Position numbers and translations under genes: made by a program | Part shown: positions 54,706-64,000 of the stretch, in pieces | Layout: the number at the start of each line of letters is the position of its first letter | Numbering within the stretch: the stretch's first letter is position 1 | The notes under the pieces: generated by a model | What the model saw: the letters and a program-made list of their open reading frames with translations, nothing else | Told to the model about the DNA's origin: nothing | Databases searched by the model: none | Assembly (NCBI GenBank): GCA_030145625.1 | Contig: JAQYVF010000005.1 | Coordinates: 1 to 64,000, forward strand | DNA: 64,000 nt | Reading direction: 5' to 3' | Origin: Desulfocapsa sp. | GTDB taxonomy: Bacteria > Desulfobacterota > Desulfobulbia > Desulfobulbales > Desulfocapsaceae

Positions 54706-55056
54706 TCACCACTTTATCTTGGAGCTCCAGGAACAACCGCCACTCCTAAAGGGCAGGGATTTCTCACTGGTCACAGCGAACATGCCAACACCACTGCAGC
54801 CACAGCCATCATCATTTTCCTCAATAAAATTAAGCTTAATAGCTCCACAAAGAACGCAAAGCTCCTTATCAACCACAAAACTGACACCATCATGTTCAAA
54901 GACATTGTCGTTTTCCCGGGCTTCATCCATGGCAAGCCAAAGGCCTGGCCCGGCGCAGGTCTCAGACCTCACAGCAATCCGAACGACTGAGTCCATCTTT
55001 TGCTCACTCAGAAAATGCTTGAGATTGACAAGTGCAGAATCTGTGATTTCAAACAT
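54706..55056 (-). CDS. IscA/HesB-like Fe-S protein
   Basis: A 116-residue A-type carrier-like protein. IscA-type cysteines are Cys34 in SETCAGPGL and the pair Cys85, Cys87 in DDGCGCSG; the first-to-pair spacing (51) is shorter than usual (about 64), so it is a divergent member. Two extra cysteines lie in DKELCVLCGAIK, and another near the C-terminus. GGAGG precedes the ATG at good spacing. It ends in TGA, and no conserved extension follows, so I do not read it as a selenoprotein. Such proteins hold Fe or Fe-S clusters for insertion into targets. Confidence 0.75.
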   Translation of the reverse strand: MFEITDSALVNLKHFLSEQKMDSVVRIAVRSETCAGPGLWLAMDEARENDNVFEHDGVSFVVDKELCVLCGAIKLNFIEENDDGCGCSGVGMFAVTSEKSLPFRSGGCSWSSKIKW

Positions 55057-56183
55057 GATTGCACCCTCCTGTTAAAATAGTTTGTCTTGTGCATTATTTA
55101 TCTACCCCACCGGGATATGCTATGCCTTGGCGAACTTGGCGGCACAAGGCCGGCACTAATAAAACGCAAGGTGACGCACACAAAACAAATCAGACAGTTC
55201 TCTGCCTGTCTAATACCGTAAGTAACAAGGATACCCCGCCCTGATTCAGGCCGGAAGGATCAGGAGGGAGGAGAGACCATCACCAACATCTTTTGCCAAC
55301 CCGGACCAGGATGGCTGTCATGGAGACATTCTCAGTACATATTGTTATGGTTAACGGTCAACATACAATTGCCCTTGAAACTACACAAAAACATTACAGA
55401 CATTGACACATAACCTTCAATAACACAAATAGAAAATACCTATACCACCAACCCATTATACCGATTGGTTTTCTATAAGGTATCTGAATTAGTAGAATCT
55501 TCGTTGAAGAATGTAACGCAAGAAATCCCCCACAGAAACCGAGGGGACCGATTCCTCACCTAGTTACCAGGTAAGCATTTTTCATTTCATCAGGATGGAG
55601 AACATTGGGAGAATGGCATAGAAGCCCTCGCCCACACACACGATCAAACAGCGTGTCAGGCTAAGTGTCCTTTTAATGGTTCATCCGGTTTAAGCGTACT
55701 TTCCGCCAACCCATTGTTACACAAGGGATGTAGGGACGTGCAAGGTTTAGGAAGCAGCATCGTGCAAAATTTGTCACTGCAATTTATTGTAATTCTCCCC
55801 TTCCCTCCCTTTGAAAAAGGGAAGGGAAAGAAAATCCAAGTTTCCAGCTTTCCAAGCTTTGAGCGAGGGAGAATTTGCTCAATCTCAAGCCCTATTGGCC
55901 CCCAATGAAATTGGCCTGTTAAACCAAAAGTACGCTCAATCCGGAAGAACCAATCATAGGTGTTCTGGAAGAAGGTTAAGTTCTAGCTTCCCTTCAGCCT
56001 GTTGCCCTCACCACTGCCAATCCTATTTTACGACAAGCTGGGATTGCCAATACGAAACTCAGCCCTCCTCCTTGTAATAATTGACTATAACACATAACAT
56101 ACTACCAAACCAACTTGATGAGGAAGGGACAAGATTTATCAGGGAGAGGCCGTTATCCGTATACTAAACAGTAAGGTAGTAAA
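55057..56183. other. Gene-poor stretch of about 1.1 kb
   Basis: No gene recognised on either strand. A hairpin CCCTTCCCTCCCTTTGAAAA / AAGGGAAGGG lies at 55799-55828. The low coding density and the following unfamiliar genes suggest that 55-64 kb is accessory DNA. A promoter for the next genes must lie in the last 150 bases. Confidence 0.45.
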
Positions 56184-56190
56184 ATGTTTT

Positions 56191-57120
56191 TTGATTACAA
56201 GCTTGATTATTGGCTTGGCAGGTTTCAGTTATTCCATGAGTCAACGACCGACCGAATCGGTTGCTATGGAATTTGTCCGTGTCAGTTATGAAAAGGACGC
56301 CCAGGCTATCGTTATCGAACTAGTGGTTCCCAACGTAGAAATCATTGAGAACCTGTCCCGTCTTGAGCTGCTGATCTCCCACGACAATAGCGAACCAACG
56401 TTTGGCATGATGCTGAACGTTGGTGACCGGTTAGATCCGATCCCTCCCGGCAACTTCGGGGTGGTCATCGATCCAGCCAGTGACGATCGGTCCATCAAGA
56501 ATGTCTCAAGTGCCGCTGGTCTGCCTGGTCGGTTCGATCATCTTTCTCCCCGTGGCAACCTTCTCAAACAGAGTGCCAGGGGGGTCGTCAATGGAAATCT
56601 AGGTATCAGCATCTGGATCGCTCCGCAGGATTGGGCTCCCGGCAATTATACCATTAAGACCCGGGCGGTACAATGGAAACACCTTCCCGCTTCCTGGCAG
56701 CAATTGGCGACATTTAATTATTCAGAAAAAAATGTTAGTCAGCTCATACAGAACAGTCCCTTGGTAAAACCAGTTTTTTTCATATTGCCATGGAACAGGA
56801 ATTCTAGACCGGGTGATCACATTGATTCTGCAATCCTCATACGTTACGAGAAACAGCCGCAGGATGAAGGGGTCATTGTCAAGCGCTGGGCCGGGGATAC
56901 GGCCAGCAAGTATAAGTATATCGAAAAAGAAAAACGATCCCTGAAACTCAGCGACTTGCAGGGAGGGCTCATCCCTGTCGAGCCCGGTATCTATCAGCTC
57001 AAACATAGCTCCGCGTACGGGCAACCCCCGTCGGGATTTTATGGTAAGAGCAATTTTTTTGAGATAAAGGCTGAAGACGAGATTGTTGAAGTGCAGATTC
57101 CTTTGTATCCAGCTATTTAA
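56191..57120 (+). CDS. Secreted protein of unknown function with doubtful start
   Basis: A 309-residue product if TTG (56191) is used. An ATG at 56184 has AAGG at ideal spacing but is one base out of frame: the six T at 56187-56192 would need to be five. The frame then would start MFLITSLIIGLAGFSYS, a good signal peptide or anchor. The mature part has beta-rich segments EFVRVSYEKDAQAIVIELVV and GNLGISIWIAPQDWAPGNYTIK (Ig-like pattern), and later IPLYPAI at the end. I do not recognise a family. It is followed by the ankyrin gene after 11 bases and a giant secreted protein, probably co-transcribed. Confidence 0.7.
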   Translation: MITSLIIGLAGFSYSMSQRPTESVAMEFVRVSYEKDAQAIVIELVVPNVEIIENLSRLELLISHDNSEPTFGMMLNVGDRLDPIPPGNFGVVIDPASDDRSIKNVSSAAGLPGRFDHLSPRGNLLKQSARGVVNGNLGISIWIAPQDWAPGNYTIKTRAVQWKHLPASWQQLATFNYSEKNVSQLIQNSPLVKPVFFILPWNRNSRPGDHIDSAILIRYEKQPQDEGVIVKRWAGDTASKYKYIEKEKRSLKLSDLQGGLIPVEPGIYQLKHSSAYGQPPSGFYGKSNFFEIKAEDEIVEVQIPLYPAI

Positions 57121-57131
57121 GGAGCATATCC

Positions 57132-58523
57132 ATGCAATATGGCCTGTTAGTGTGGCGAATTCTCGCCGTGGTTACGGCCCTGCTTCTGGCCTTTCTGATA
57201 ACTTTCTTCTATGGTGCCGTGGGTTACGGCAGTGGTATTGGATGGACCTATAAAGTCGTTGTTCTGGGCTACCCCGGGACGGTGATTATGGGACTTATCT
57301 TCTGGCATCGCAGCATCCGGAGCAGTTCTGCCGCCGCTTTGTTTCGCGTTTCTGCGTGGATAATTTTTTTACTGCCACTCTTCTTGCTCATTGGCTGGAC
57401 AGGCTGGGTCGCCGGTCTTGGCGATGCGTTTGTCTCCACTCTGAGTCATTTGGCTCTGGCTGCCCTACCCGCTATTCTAGTTGTTTCAGCTTATCTTATT
57501 TTCTATCATTCTATTCGTTTTGCCTGGATAAATGTCATTTTTCTGGGAAGTATCGCCGTGCTGCAGGCGGTTATCACTCGACGTGGCAGCGCTACCCTTG
57601 GCGACGCTTTCAGCAGCGTCAGTCTGGATGGTCTGATCCTCACCATCCTTATTGTAGCAGTAGCGGCGGTCATTGCACTGCTCAATTATCTGGCCATCCG
57701 TAAGGTGCCATCGTACCAAGAACCCGAGCCACGTCCATCTCGCTTTGTGCCGCTTTGGTGGGGATTAGCGTTTCTGGCGCTGTCTGTGTCCGGGCTGAGC
57801 TCTTTCGGCATAACAGCGCGTGCTGTTCAGGAAATCGGACAAGACGCTTCGCGAGACTGGAGCGACACGCTGATTGCTTATATTGAATCAGATAATTTAA
57901 TCGCTCTGCGGGAACAGCTCAACGCACGGCGCTCAGGGATCTCCATTGCCCCAAAAGCATTGGTAATGGCGGTAAAGCTTGGCCGAACTGAAGCCATCAT
58001 GTCAATGATCGAAGCAGGTGCGGATATCGAGGGCGAAACCATTATTGATTATGAAACTGCCCTCACCAGTGCTGCCTCAATGGGTGATACGGATATGGTG
58101 CAAACACTCCTCAAGTATGAGGCAGATCCGGATCATGGTGGCGGGGTCTACGTTCCCGAAGAAGGGCGTTATGTCTGGATCACGCCGCTCAGCGCAGCTG
58201 TGCTCTGCTCGAACACCGATACTGTTGACGTCCTGATAGCCGCAGGAGCAACACCTGATCTCGCTTTGGGAGATGGAATGACGCCTCTGATTCGGGCATC
58301 TAAGCTCGGTGACATGAAATCGGTACGTATTCTGCTGACAGCTGGAGCGGATCCGGATCTGCAGGACTCGCTGCTGGGATGGACATCACTGCATTACGCT
58401 GCCGCTAATGGACAGGGAGATGTATACAAGACTCTGCTGTCCGCTGGTGCAAATCCAGGCTTGCACGATGAGCAAGGGCGTACTGCAGAGAGATTACTGA
58501 AAGATGGCAAAAACTTACCGTAA
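57132..58523 (+). CDS. Membrane protein with C-terminal ankyrin repeats
   Basis: A 463-residue protein. About seven hydrophobic segments occupy residues 8-225 (for example VWRILAVVTALLLAFLITFFYG and FVPLWWGLAFLALSVSGLSSF). The C-terminal half (about 250-463) has ankyrin repeats: KLGRTEAIMSMIEAGADIEG, TALTSAASMGDTDMVQTLLKYEADPDHG, TPLIRASKLGDMKSVRILLTAGADPDL and TSLHYAAANGQGDVYKTLLSAGANPGL. TAAGGAG precedes the ATG. Ankyrin domains bind proteins, so this may anchor or neutralise a partner. It lies between a secreted protein and a giant secreted protein. Function unknown. Confidence 0.88.
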   Translation: MQYGLLVWRILAVVTALLLAFLITFFYGAVGYGSGIGWTYKVVVLGYPGTVIMGLIFWHRSIRSSSAAALFRVSAWIIFLLPLFLLIGWTGWVAGLGDAFVSTLSHLALAALPAILVVSAYLIFYHSIRFAWINVIFLGSIAVLQAVITRRGSATLGDAFSSVSLDGLILTILIVAVAAVIALLNYLAIRKVPSYQEPEPRPSRFVPLWWGLAFLALSVSGLSSFGITARAVQEIGQDASRDWSDTLIAYIESDNLIALREQLNARRSGISIAPKALVMAVKLGRTEAIMSMIEAGADIEGETIIDYETALTSAASMGDTDMVQTLLKYEADPDHGGGVYVPEEGRYVWITPLSAAVLCSNTDTVDVLIAAGATPDLALGDGMTPLIRASKLGDMKSVRILLTAGADPDLQDSLLGWTSLHYAAANGQGDVYKTLLSAGANPGLHDEQGRTAERLLKDGKNLP

Positions 58524-58654
58524 TGATAACTATGTCAGGACTACTCTATAGCACCCATAACCTCACCACCAGTATATTTCGCAAATCAGAGATGCCTGAG
58601 ATCCTCAATGATATATCGACCAACGTCACCCTCCTGCTTGAAGAGGCTCTGTAA
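58523..58654 (+). CDS. Possible 43-residue ORF
   Basis: Its ATG overlaps the ankyrin stop (TAATG), and it ends in TAA 3 bases before the giant gene. The product MITMSGLLYSTHNLTTSIF... is weakly hydrophobic at first and acidic at the end (NVTLLLEEAL). Coupling makes it possible that it is translated, but there is no family and it could be leftover sequence. Confidence 0.35.
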   Translation: MITMSGLLYSTHNLTTSIFRKSEMPEILNDISTNVTLLLEEAL

Positions 58655-58657
58655 ATC

Positions 58658-61600
58658 ATGCGTAAAGTCATTCTGCTTCTACTGATTACACTACTTCTCA
58701 GCAGCCCCCCCAGCCTGCAGGCTGCGAACGATCACCCAAAACTCAGCAACGCTCAGCTACAGCAGGTTTGGAGTGAATTCAAAACCACATCTCAAAAGTG
58801 CGGGCAAAATGAAACCAAAGCACTGTTTGGAAAGCTTGATGGTATCGGCCCCAAAATGCCGGTGATTGAAAAACTTCGGCAAATGAAAGCGAAATTTGGG
58901 GGAACATCAGAATACGGTGGATACAAGTCCATTGAAACCGGCGTCATGAGATCCATTTTCAGTGCTGCAGATTCCGCCCGTACAAAGGCCTGGATAAACC
59001 TTAATGCAAAACCCGGTCAAATGCGAAAGTACTTCGGTATGGGTGATATCGGCTCGTGGGTAAACCCATCTGTAGTAGATTTTTCCATGGACGTAGACTT
59101 TACAGCCTTTGCAATTCAATCAGGGGGCAAGACTCCTACCTCATACGATACAGAATTTTCAACCGAGTTCGGCAAACTCCTTGGTCTTACACCTGGTGAC
59201 TTTGATGTAGTGGTTACTACCTCTGGTAATGAAGCACGGGCCGGAGTTTTTGTTTCAAATGGTGGACAAAAATACGCAATGTCCGATATGAAGATTTCCT
59301 CCATCGAAGTAAGAAATGGTAAGATTATCTCTCACCGTGTGGATTCTGCAGAGATTACCTATCATAAGCTCATGGCGGAGATGAAAGACGATTCACGTAT
59401 GTCCGTGTTTTTCGAGGATCCCGGCAATCCTGTCAATCTTAAAAACATGTCCCAAACCGAGGCGAATGCTTTTTCAAAAGCCATGGAGAAGTTTTATCCG
59501 GAGGCCCTCGACCACCTAAAGTTCACCGCCATTGACGCTTCTCCGGCTATCCAGGATTTTTCACTGCAGCTTTGGGACCATGTGATCCAGGACCAGGAAC
59601 TCAGTCAGCGAACCCGCGTCAAGCGGGCCGCCAAGTATGCAGCGCGCGGATCCAAGGCACTCCGCAGAGGAATGGCGCAGCTTAGGGCTAAAGGTATTGA
59701 CCCATCTAGCCTACTCACTCCGGAAATGAAACAAGTTGCCGATCTTGCCTTAAAACTCGACCAACTGCGCAGTACAAAACAGAAAGCCTACGAAGACACC
59801 CTCCAGAAACATTTTGGACGGCCTCCTGATGCTGACAAAGTTACCAAGTTTGTTGATGCCGCTGATTCCCTTTTGAAAACCCAGATGGATCTGGCTCACA
59901 AGGCGAGCATGCTGGACATCCTCTATATCAAAGGAGGAGATGAGGGAAGCAAGCGTACCAGAGCGCTTGAAGATGCACTCGAACAGTATAAGCAGATTGA
60001 AGAACAGGCTAGCAATCTAAAAAACAAGGAAATACTCGAAAAGAACCGGGCCATGATTGTCGAGGTTGAAGATCTTCTACAGAAACAGAAGGCAGGCGAC
60101 CTTGAAGGCATTGGCAAGGCACTTGTGGAACTTGAGGGTATTGTTAAAACCCCTAAATCCAAACGTGCCGGACTATTAAATTTTCTGGACGCGACAGATG
60201 CAGGGAAGGTACTTGCCGATCCCTTACGCACGTTCATGGATGAGGGCAGTGCTTATTTCAAACATCAGGCGTCAACACTACCCGGCAGTACACTAAAGGG
60301 TGTCAAAGCTCTGATGGCTATTCCCGTTCAAACTGTGCAGGAAGAGATTCAGCAAAAAGGCGCTACCCTTGTTGCCTTAGATTACATGACATTAGCCTCG
60401 CAATGCCTGCAGAAATACACCGATGCCGTACACACTGATGCAAATGCAGCCATGGCCATCACCGAAGTAATCGGATTTGAGGTAATCAGCAGGAAAATCC
60501 CTTTCTTCAGTTTGATCTATGGAGGCTGGGGTGCCGCACAGGCTGGCGACATAAAGCAGATAAGCAAAATGTTCATCTACTTCCTGGCACCGCCGGCCAT
60601 GATTCCTGATCTGCTTAAGGGCATTGGGGACATGACCATTTCAGCATCGCAGACCTGGATATTTGACGACCAGCTTGAATCGCTGTACCAGGCCGCAGTC
60701 TTTGAACCTGCGAGCGGCAAGGAACCCACATCATGGAACAAGATTTCCGATGCAGGCGGGAGCATCAAGTATACCTATAAATATTTTAAGAGCACAAAAG
60801 ACACCTATGATGGCGCCGAAGGCCTTAAAGAATTTTTTCTGCGTGTACTGAATGGCATAGATATTGGCACTGCGTATAAAGCCGGCGGCAGTGAGATGCA
60901 AACAGGGGTGACACAGTTGAAAAATTTGATGGTCAAACCTGCTCTCCTGGCCATGACGGTTGAGGGTAAACATCTTCTATTCCACCGGGACGAGGGACTT
61001 AAACAGCAGATTGCCGCCCTGACAGAAATTGACCGCGAGCTTTCCATGTTTGAATTAAACCCTCACCCAAAATTCAAACACAGTGATAACTCCTTGAACC
61101 TTGGAATCGTCCTGAATCCGACGCGGGATTCCTTACAGGGTGAAGGTCGGCTGAAAGTCGTCGTCTCCGGTAAAAAAACCACACAGCAATCCTACATTGA
61201 AGGGCTGATCAAGAAACGTGTTGAGACCAGGGATAAGTTACTGATGCGCCTTGCCGAAGCCGCCGTGAAAACATTTGAAGCACGCAAACGTGCTGAGTTC
61301 CTTGTTAAAAGGAAAATTCTTAAGCAGACAGTTTACGAACAACTCGTAGATGCCGCAAAAGTTCTTCATGTAGAGTACAAACTTCTGGGCACCATAGAAA
61401 ACAAGGTTTCCGAGCAACTGGCCGAACTGGGCGAAAAAGATAAAGGAAAAATCCAGTTCATGGTGAATAAATGGGTCAACACCTACAATCAATTGGCAAC
61501 CTGGCGGAAGGAATTAATCCAACTTGGCATCTCGCTGGGTGTGAATGAAGGTTATCTCAAAGGCCCCAAGGGACCTTTAGCAAACATCCCCCCCCTTCAA

Positions 61601-64000
61601 CTGGATCCAGACAAGGACATGAAGATGGGGCAAAAAGCAATTAAAGATTTCGGAGCTATTGCCGAGCAGAACAAAATAATGCTCAATAAAATTACCGCTG
61701 CCAATGCAGCAGACCTGGGACTTGATAAAAACGCTGTAAAACAACTCATTCGTATTCGGTTCGAAGCCATGGTCCTTGAGTACTGGTTCCGAGGGCCCGA
61801 AGGGGCGTCTAAACGCACGTGGACAGAATTCACCGACTGGCCTGAAACGGACGATGAATTCCTGACCAAGGTGAATACAACCATAGATGACGGTTGGAAA
61901 AGCTGGCTTTCTGAATACTGGCAGGACAAAGCACAGCAGCACTACACGACGCATAAATTCCAGATCATGGATTTAGCGAAGGAGTACAATCAACTCAGGA
62001 ATGAAATCTGGGCAAACACCCAGCTCTCCGTTAAGCCGGCACCCTCCCCATTTATACTTCAACCGGGCGAAAAAGTTACCATGGGGTTGATTCCAACCAA
62101 TGGGAAAGCATCTTTTAAATGGCATCTCAATAAAAATCCAGACGGGCTGAAAGTTATAGGTCTACAAAGCGGCACCTTTGTTCCCGGCAAAACCGTGTCC
62201 CAACTTCTGGAAATACAGGCTGGGAGCACCACTAAACCCGGTGCGTACACAATCGAGCTTCTCCTCACCCTGGTTAAGGAAAACAAGCCCCTACAAGTAA
62301 GTATTCCGGGCAAAAAAATGGTGGGTACCCGAGTCGTTAAAATACCCATCACAATCGGAGAACCTGCACTTACAACATTAACTGTCAAAGTTCTCGGCAA
62401 ACTGAAAGACAAGAACACTGATACTCCAGTTACAAGGGCCGACGTTAAACTCTACCAAGGCCAACAGAGCACGACTCTGGTTGAATCCGAAGCAGGAATC
62501 TACCAGACTCACGATCTGGTGAAAGGTTCCTATAGCGTCTACGTCAGCAAGAATGGTGAGAACGTCAAAGAAAACTGGGATGTGGCAAATGAAGCCGACT
62601 CGACATTCATCATCTACCTGCCGGTCAAACAGGAAAAAGAAGAGCATGCGGTCACCCTAAGCGTCCAGGATAAATCAGATCAGTCACCCCAGGATGACGT
62701 ACAGATCTCCATCACGCATCCCGACGGGAAAGTCACCCATCATAAAACTCGATCCGGAAAAGCAGAAGCCTTGCTGCCACCGGGTGCCTATATGTTCAGC
62801 CTCACAAAGGATGGCTACAAAGAACGTATTACACGCAAGAACAGTACAGGCTCCGGCATGCTTACGTTTGAGATGTCGTCGACCAAAACCATTTTTGCAA
62901 GCACACAGCAGAAGTTTCTCAAGTTTGCCATCAATCCGACATCTATCAATATGCGCAGCGGTGAGCAAAGGTCTATCTCGGCTACAGCACTCATGATGAA
63001 AGGACCAGCAGTCGTTCCGAAAAATGTCAGCACCGAGGCTACCTGGACTTCAAATAACCATAAACTAATAGCGGTCAGCGCTGGAATCATCAAAAGCCTG
63101 GGTAGCAGCGGTGTGGCAAAAGTAGAAGCCAGTTATTCCCCCGACCCGAAACTTCCACCCATGACGGCAACCTGCACGGTCCGCATTGAAGAGAGTGCAC
63201 CTGATCTGCCAGGGATCAGTATCGAAGTAACACCTGACAAGCGGACGTATGAGCCCGGGGAAGCCCTAACGTTCAAAATTATATCCGGTGACTCAACGGG
63301 GCCGTGGGAATACGCCTGGAACCTGGGAGGGGCTGAACGAAAGGGACAGCAGACAACTTTTACCTTCATGGATTCGGGTAAATACACGGTTACCGCAATT
63401 GTTCGATCTACCATAGATCCGAGTAAAGAGGACGCAATTAGAAAATCGATCGAAATCGGCAGAAAGCAGCCCACCCTGAGCGGTGCAGGCATCTCCGTAT
63501 CACCCGGACCGCCTTATACAGCCCCTGCGGATGTGGAAATTGAACTCAAGGGCGCCGACGGCGAATGGATACAGTGGCGAATTAATGGACAGGATGTACG
63601 AAGAGGAGAAGGCAAATGGGCATGGACCTTTAAAGAGAAAGGCACCCACACCATTAAGGCCACCTATTGGCAAACCGACCCCGTGAAGTCGTTTTCCAAA
63701 AAAATTACCATTGGCGGACAGGCTACCTCTGGCCCCATCGCCTCGCAGATTAACAAGTTTGACCATGTCCAGGAAAAAGGTGTCTTCCACGTTCGTTCCA
63801 GCTATTGGAGAGAAAAGGATACAGGGTTTGGCGAATGGACTAAATTTACTGCCTTCGACAATATCGGCGCATGCAGTAACTCTCTTGTCGCAACCGGCGA
63901 CCAGACAAACGGTTATAACGCAGGGTGGGTTATCTATGTCCCCACGGGAAAAAATGCGGTTCGTTTTAAGGTATATGGATTTAATTTTGGCAATCATTCC
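58658..64000 (+). CDS. Giant secreted protein, 5' part (incomplete at window end)
   Basis: An open frame of 1781 codons with no stop before the window ends, so the protein is longer. A signal peptide MRKVILLLLITLLLSSPPSL (cleavage near QAA) sends it out of the cytoplasm. Residues 131-148, IGSWVNPSVVDFSMDVDF, fit the hG[GS]x(9-13)Dh[DE]h nucleotidyltransferase pattern; a further Asp lies in DFDVVVT (181-187). This is pattern only. Helical, partly coiled-coil sequence follows (about 380-520), then a hydrophobic stretch (595-660) and more helices to about 1120. From about 1235 it is beta-rich: two PEGA/carboxypeptidase-like repeats, a Big-2-like domain (about 1420), and PKD domains (about 1519 and 1611). 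It looks like a surface or secreted factor; no named family. Confidence 0.8.
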   Translation, partial: MRKVILLLLITLLLSSPPSLQAANDHPKLSNAQLQQVWSEFKTTSQKCGQNETKALFGKLDGIGPKMPVIEKLRQMKAKFGGTSEYGGYKSIETGVMRSIFSAADSARTKAWINLNAKPGQMRKYFGMGDIGSWVNPSVVDFSMDVDFTAFAIQSGGKTPTSYDTEFSTEFGKLLGLTPGDFDVVVTTSGNEARAGVFVSNGGQKYAMSDMKISSIEVRNGKIISHRVDSAEITYHKLMAEMKDDSRMSVFFEDPGNPVNLKNMSQTEANAFSKAMEKFYPEALDHLKFTAIDASPAIQDFSLQLWDHVIQDQELSQRTRVKRAAKYAARGSKALRRGMAQLRAKGIDPSSLLTPEMKQVADLALKLDQLRSTKQKAYEDTLQKHFGRPPDADKVTKFVDAADSLLKTQMDLAHKASMLDILYIKGGDEGSKRTRALEDALEQYKQIEEQASNLKNKEILEKNRAMIVEVEDLLQKQKAGDLEGIGKALVELEGIVKTPKSKRAGLLNFLDATDAGKVLADPLRTFMDEGSAYFKHQASTLPGSTLKGVKALMAIPVQTVQEEIQQKGATLVALDYMTLASQCLQKYTDAVHTDANAAMAITEVIGFEVISRKIPFFSLIYGGWGAAQAGDIKQISKMFIYFLAPPAMIPDLLKGIGDMTISASQTWIFDDQLESLYQAAVFEPASGKEPTSWNKISDAGGSIKYTYKYFKSTKDTYDGAEGLKEFFLRVLNGIDIGTAYKAGGSEMQTGVTQLKNLMVKPALLAMTVEGKHLLFHRDEGLKQQIAALTEIDRELSMFELNPHPKFKHSDNSLNLGIVLNPTRDSLQGEGRLKVVVSGKKTTQQSYIEGLIKKRVETRDKLLMRLAEAAVKTFEARKRAEFLVKRKILKQTVYEQLVDAAKVLHVEYKLLGTIENKVSEQLAELGEKDKGKIQFMVNKWVNTYNQLATWRKELIQLGISLGVNEGYLKGPKGPLANIPPLQLDPDKDMKMGQKAIKDFGAIAEQNKIMLNKITAANAADLGLDKNAVKQLIRIRFEAMVLEYWFRGPEGASKRTWTEFTDWPETDDEFLTKVNTTIDDGWKSWLSEYWQDKAQQHYTTHKFQIMDLAKEYNQLRNEIWANTQLSVKPAPSPFILQPGEKVTMGLIPTNGKASFKWHLNKNPDGLKVIGLQSGTFVPGKTVSQLLEIQAGSTTKPGAYTIELLLTLVKENKPLQVSIPGKKMVGTRVVKIPITIGEPALTTLTVKVLGKLKDKNTDTPVTRADVKLYQGQQSTTLVESEAGIYQTHDLVKGSYSVYVSKNGENVKENWDVANEADSTFIIYLPVKQEKEEHAVTLSVQDKSDQSPQDDVQISITHPDGKVTHHKTRSGKAEALLPPGAYMFSLTKDGYKERITRKNSTGSGMLTFEMSSTKTIFASTQQKFLKFAINPTSINMRSGEQRSISATALMMKGPAVVPKNVSTEATWTSNNHKLIAVSAGIIKSLGSSGVAKVEASYSPDPKLPPMTATCTVRIEESAPDLPGISIEVTPDKRTYEPGEALTFKIISGDSTGPWEYAWNLGGAERKGQQTTFTFMDSGKYTVTAIVRSTIDPSKEDAIRKSIEIGRKQPTLSGAGISVSPGPPYTAPADVEIELKGADGEWIQWRINGQDVRRGEGKWAWTFKEKGTHTIKATYWQTDPVKSFSKKITIGGQATSGPIASQINKFDHVQEKGVFHVRSSYWREKDTGFGEWTKFTAFDNIGACSNSLVATGDQTNGYNAGWVIYVPTGKNAVRFKVYGFNFGNHS

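Noticed and set aside
54700..54710. IscA-like gene ending in TGA as a possible selenoprotein
   Set aside because: The frame continues after TGA but the extension looks like unconstrained sequence, and no conserved motif follows.

Overview
The window looks like chromosomal DNA of a Gram-negative, selenium-using anaerobe. I read it as a member of the Desulfobacterota, most likely near the Desulfobulbales. That placement is inference from gene content: a three-subunit pntAA/pntAB/pntB transhydrogenase, selB, an Mrp-type P-loop ATPase with cysteine-rich ends, porin and lipoprotein genes that imply an outer membrane, a DsbC with a CXXCH motif, and large hybrid histidine kinases. No rRNA or marker gene fixes the species.

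Layout. 1-100: the 3' end of a tRNA (probably tRNA-Gln) and a terminator. 0.3-39.6 kb: ordinary housekeeping and regulatory genes. These are a secreted protein, mpl (peptidoglycan recycling), the pnt operon, an Hpt/receiver pair, tilS, a DUF1638-like gene, selB, an MBL hydrolase, an Mrp ATPase, ftsY, a DjlA-like co-chaperone, an aminotransferase, a LysE exporter, a small lipoprotein, a porin, a Rossmann-fold membrane protein, NfeD + SPFH, an SLC13 permease, trmO, a DUF4920/PepSY pair, a YuxH-type regulator, der, a PhnD-like binding protein + hybrid kinase, bpt, gdhA, and a receiver/PEP-synthase-like fusion. A short terminal-inverted-repeat element is scattered through the gaps (11.2, 13.3, 16.9 and 30.1 kb, with fragments at 23.2 and 28.3 kb), and a REP-like palindrome lies at 18.0 kb.

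39.8-50.3 kb: an accessory region. It starts with a truncated hydrolase. Then come gene blocks separated by repeated spacer sequences: a secreted FISUMP-domain protein whose C-terminus resembles the variable region of a diversity-generating retroelement; a cyclic-nucleotide-binding/LSm-like protein with PilT; and a DUF3604 - parvulin - HupE/UreJ x3 operon that looks like a metal-related membrane system. A ~196-200 bp spacer lies directly before two of the blocks, and a second spacer type follows the first and last blocks.

50.5-55.1 kb: a hybrid kinase, a DsbC-like protein with a haem-type motif, and an IscA-like protein. 55.1-64 kb: a gene-poor stretch, then an unfamiliar gene set. It has a secreted protein with a doubtful start, a membrane + ankyrin-repeat protein, and a very large secreted protein that is still open at the window end (at least 1781 residues). 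The large protein has PKD/Ig-like repeats near its visible end and a nucleotidyltransferase-like motif near its N-terminus. This last group and the spacer-separated blocks are the least explained parts of the window.
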